Shown: positions 5,034 to 5,058 of the stretch, piece after piece
Position numbering within the stretch: the first letter of the stretch is position 1
How the letters are laid out: each line of letters opens with the position of its first letter
NCBI GenBank assembly: GCA_023134935.1
Contig: JAGLUD010000444.1
Coordinates: forward strand, 1-5,058
DNA from: Paracoccaceae bacterium
Lineage (GTDB): Bacteria > Pseudomonadota > Alphaproteobacteria > Rhodobacterales > Rhodobacteraceae
Direction: 5' to 3'
Length of the DNA: 5,058 nucleotides
Position numbers and translations under genes: made by a program
Notes under the pieces: model-generated
Told to the model about the DNA's origin: nothing
Database searches by the model: none
Seen by the model: the letters and a program-made list of their open reading frames with translations, nothing else

Positions 5034-5058
5034 TCGTGGCTAATGAAAATCAGGCCCA
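5034..5058 (-). pseudogene. 5'-side fragment of the interrupted DppD/OppD-class ATPase gene, with the right copy of the direct repeat
   Basis: On the minus strand these bases read (M)GLIFISH, identical to the segment at 2361-2337, then run into the IS, where the frame reaches TAA at 4972-4970 after about 21 IS-encoded codons. The truncated product would end just after its switch histidine. Since the gene is read right to left, its 5' part with Walker A and the signature should lie beyond the window. Only 25 bases are visible, so an unrelated second copy of the gene cannot be excluded. Confidence 0.7.

Overview
The window looks like a piece of an alphaproteobacterial genome, probably of the Rhodobacterales/Roseobacter type. 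That placement is inferred from the style of the transporter proteins, the IS21-family transposase type and the G+C-rich codon use in the right three quarters. No marker gene proves it. The left fifth (about 1-980) is clearly A+T-rich and does not match the rest: line 841-900 is 18/60 G+C by hand count, against 38/60 for line 1621-1680.

Layout, left to right. (1) Positions 71-496, minus strand: one A+T-rich orphan gene of unknown function, with a PHTHGVLTL segment that weakly recalls the HUH motif of rolling-circle Rep/relaxase proteins. (2) Positions 497-1367: about 870 bases with no supportable gene, rich in palindromes and phased A-tracts. It includes a 28-base near-perfect palindrome at 1005-1032. 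(3) Positions 1368-2126, minus strand: an intact ATP-binding subunit of a peptide/opine/nickel-type ABC importer (DppF/OppF class). Just upstream, with an ATGA overlap, is the 3' part of its partner ATPase gene (DppD/OppD class) at 2123-2469. (4) Positions 2470-5033: a complete 2,564-bp IS21-family insertion sequence with istA and istB on the minus strand, imperfect terminal inverted repeats and extra subterminal repeats. (5) Positions 5034-5058: 25 bases of the same interrupted ATPase gene.

The transporter genes would have been transcribed right to left, and the IS splits the first ATPase and lies in the same orientation. Two points stand out. First, the IS flanks are not a simple target duplication: the right flank begins with a 25-base perfect copy of 2337-2361. 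The two halves of the interrupted gene therefore overlap by a predicted 133 bp, which fits recombination between two IS copies better than one insertion. Second, the istB-side tip of the IS carries an outward TTGACA, and 16 bases further, inside the transporter gene, is CATAAT. This is a good hybrid promoter that could restore transcription of the downstream intact ATPase gene. I see no convincing evidence of a new multi-gene system; the interest lies in the IS rearrangement, the predicted promoter and the structured A+T-rich non-coding region.
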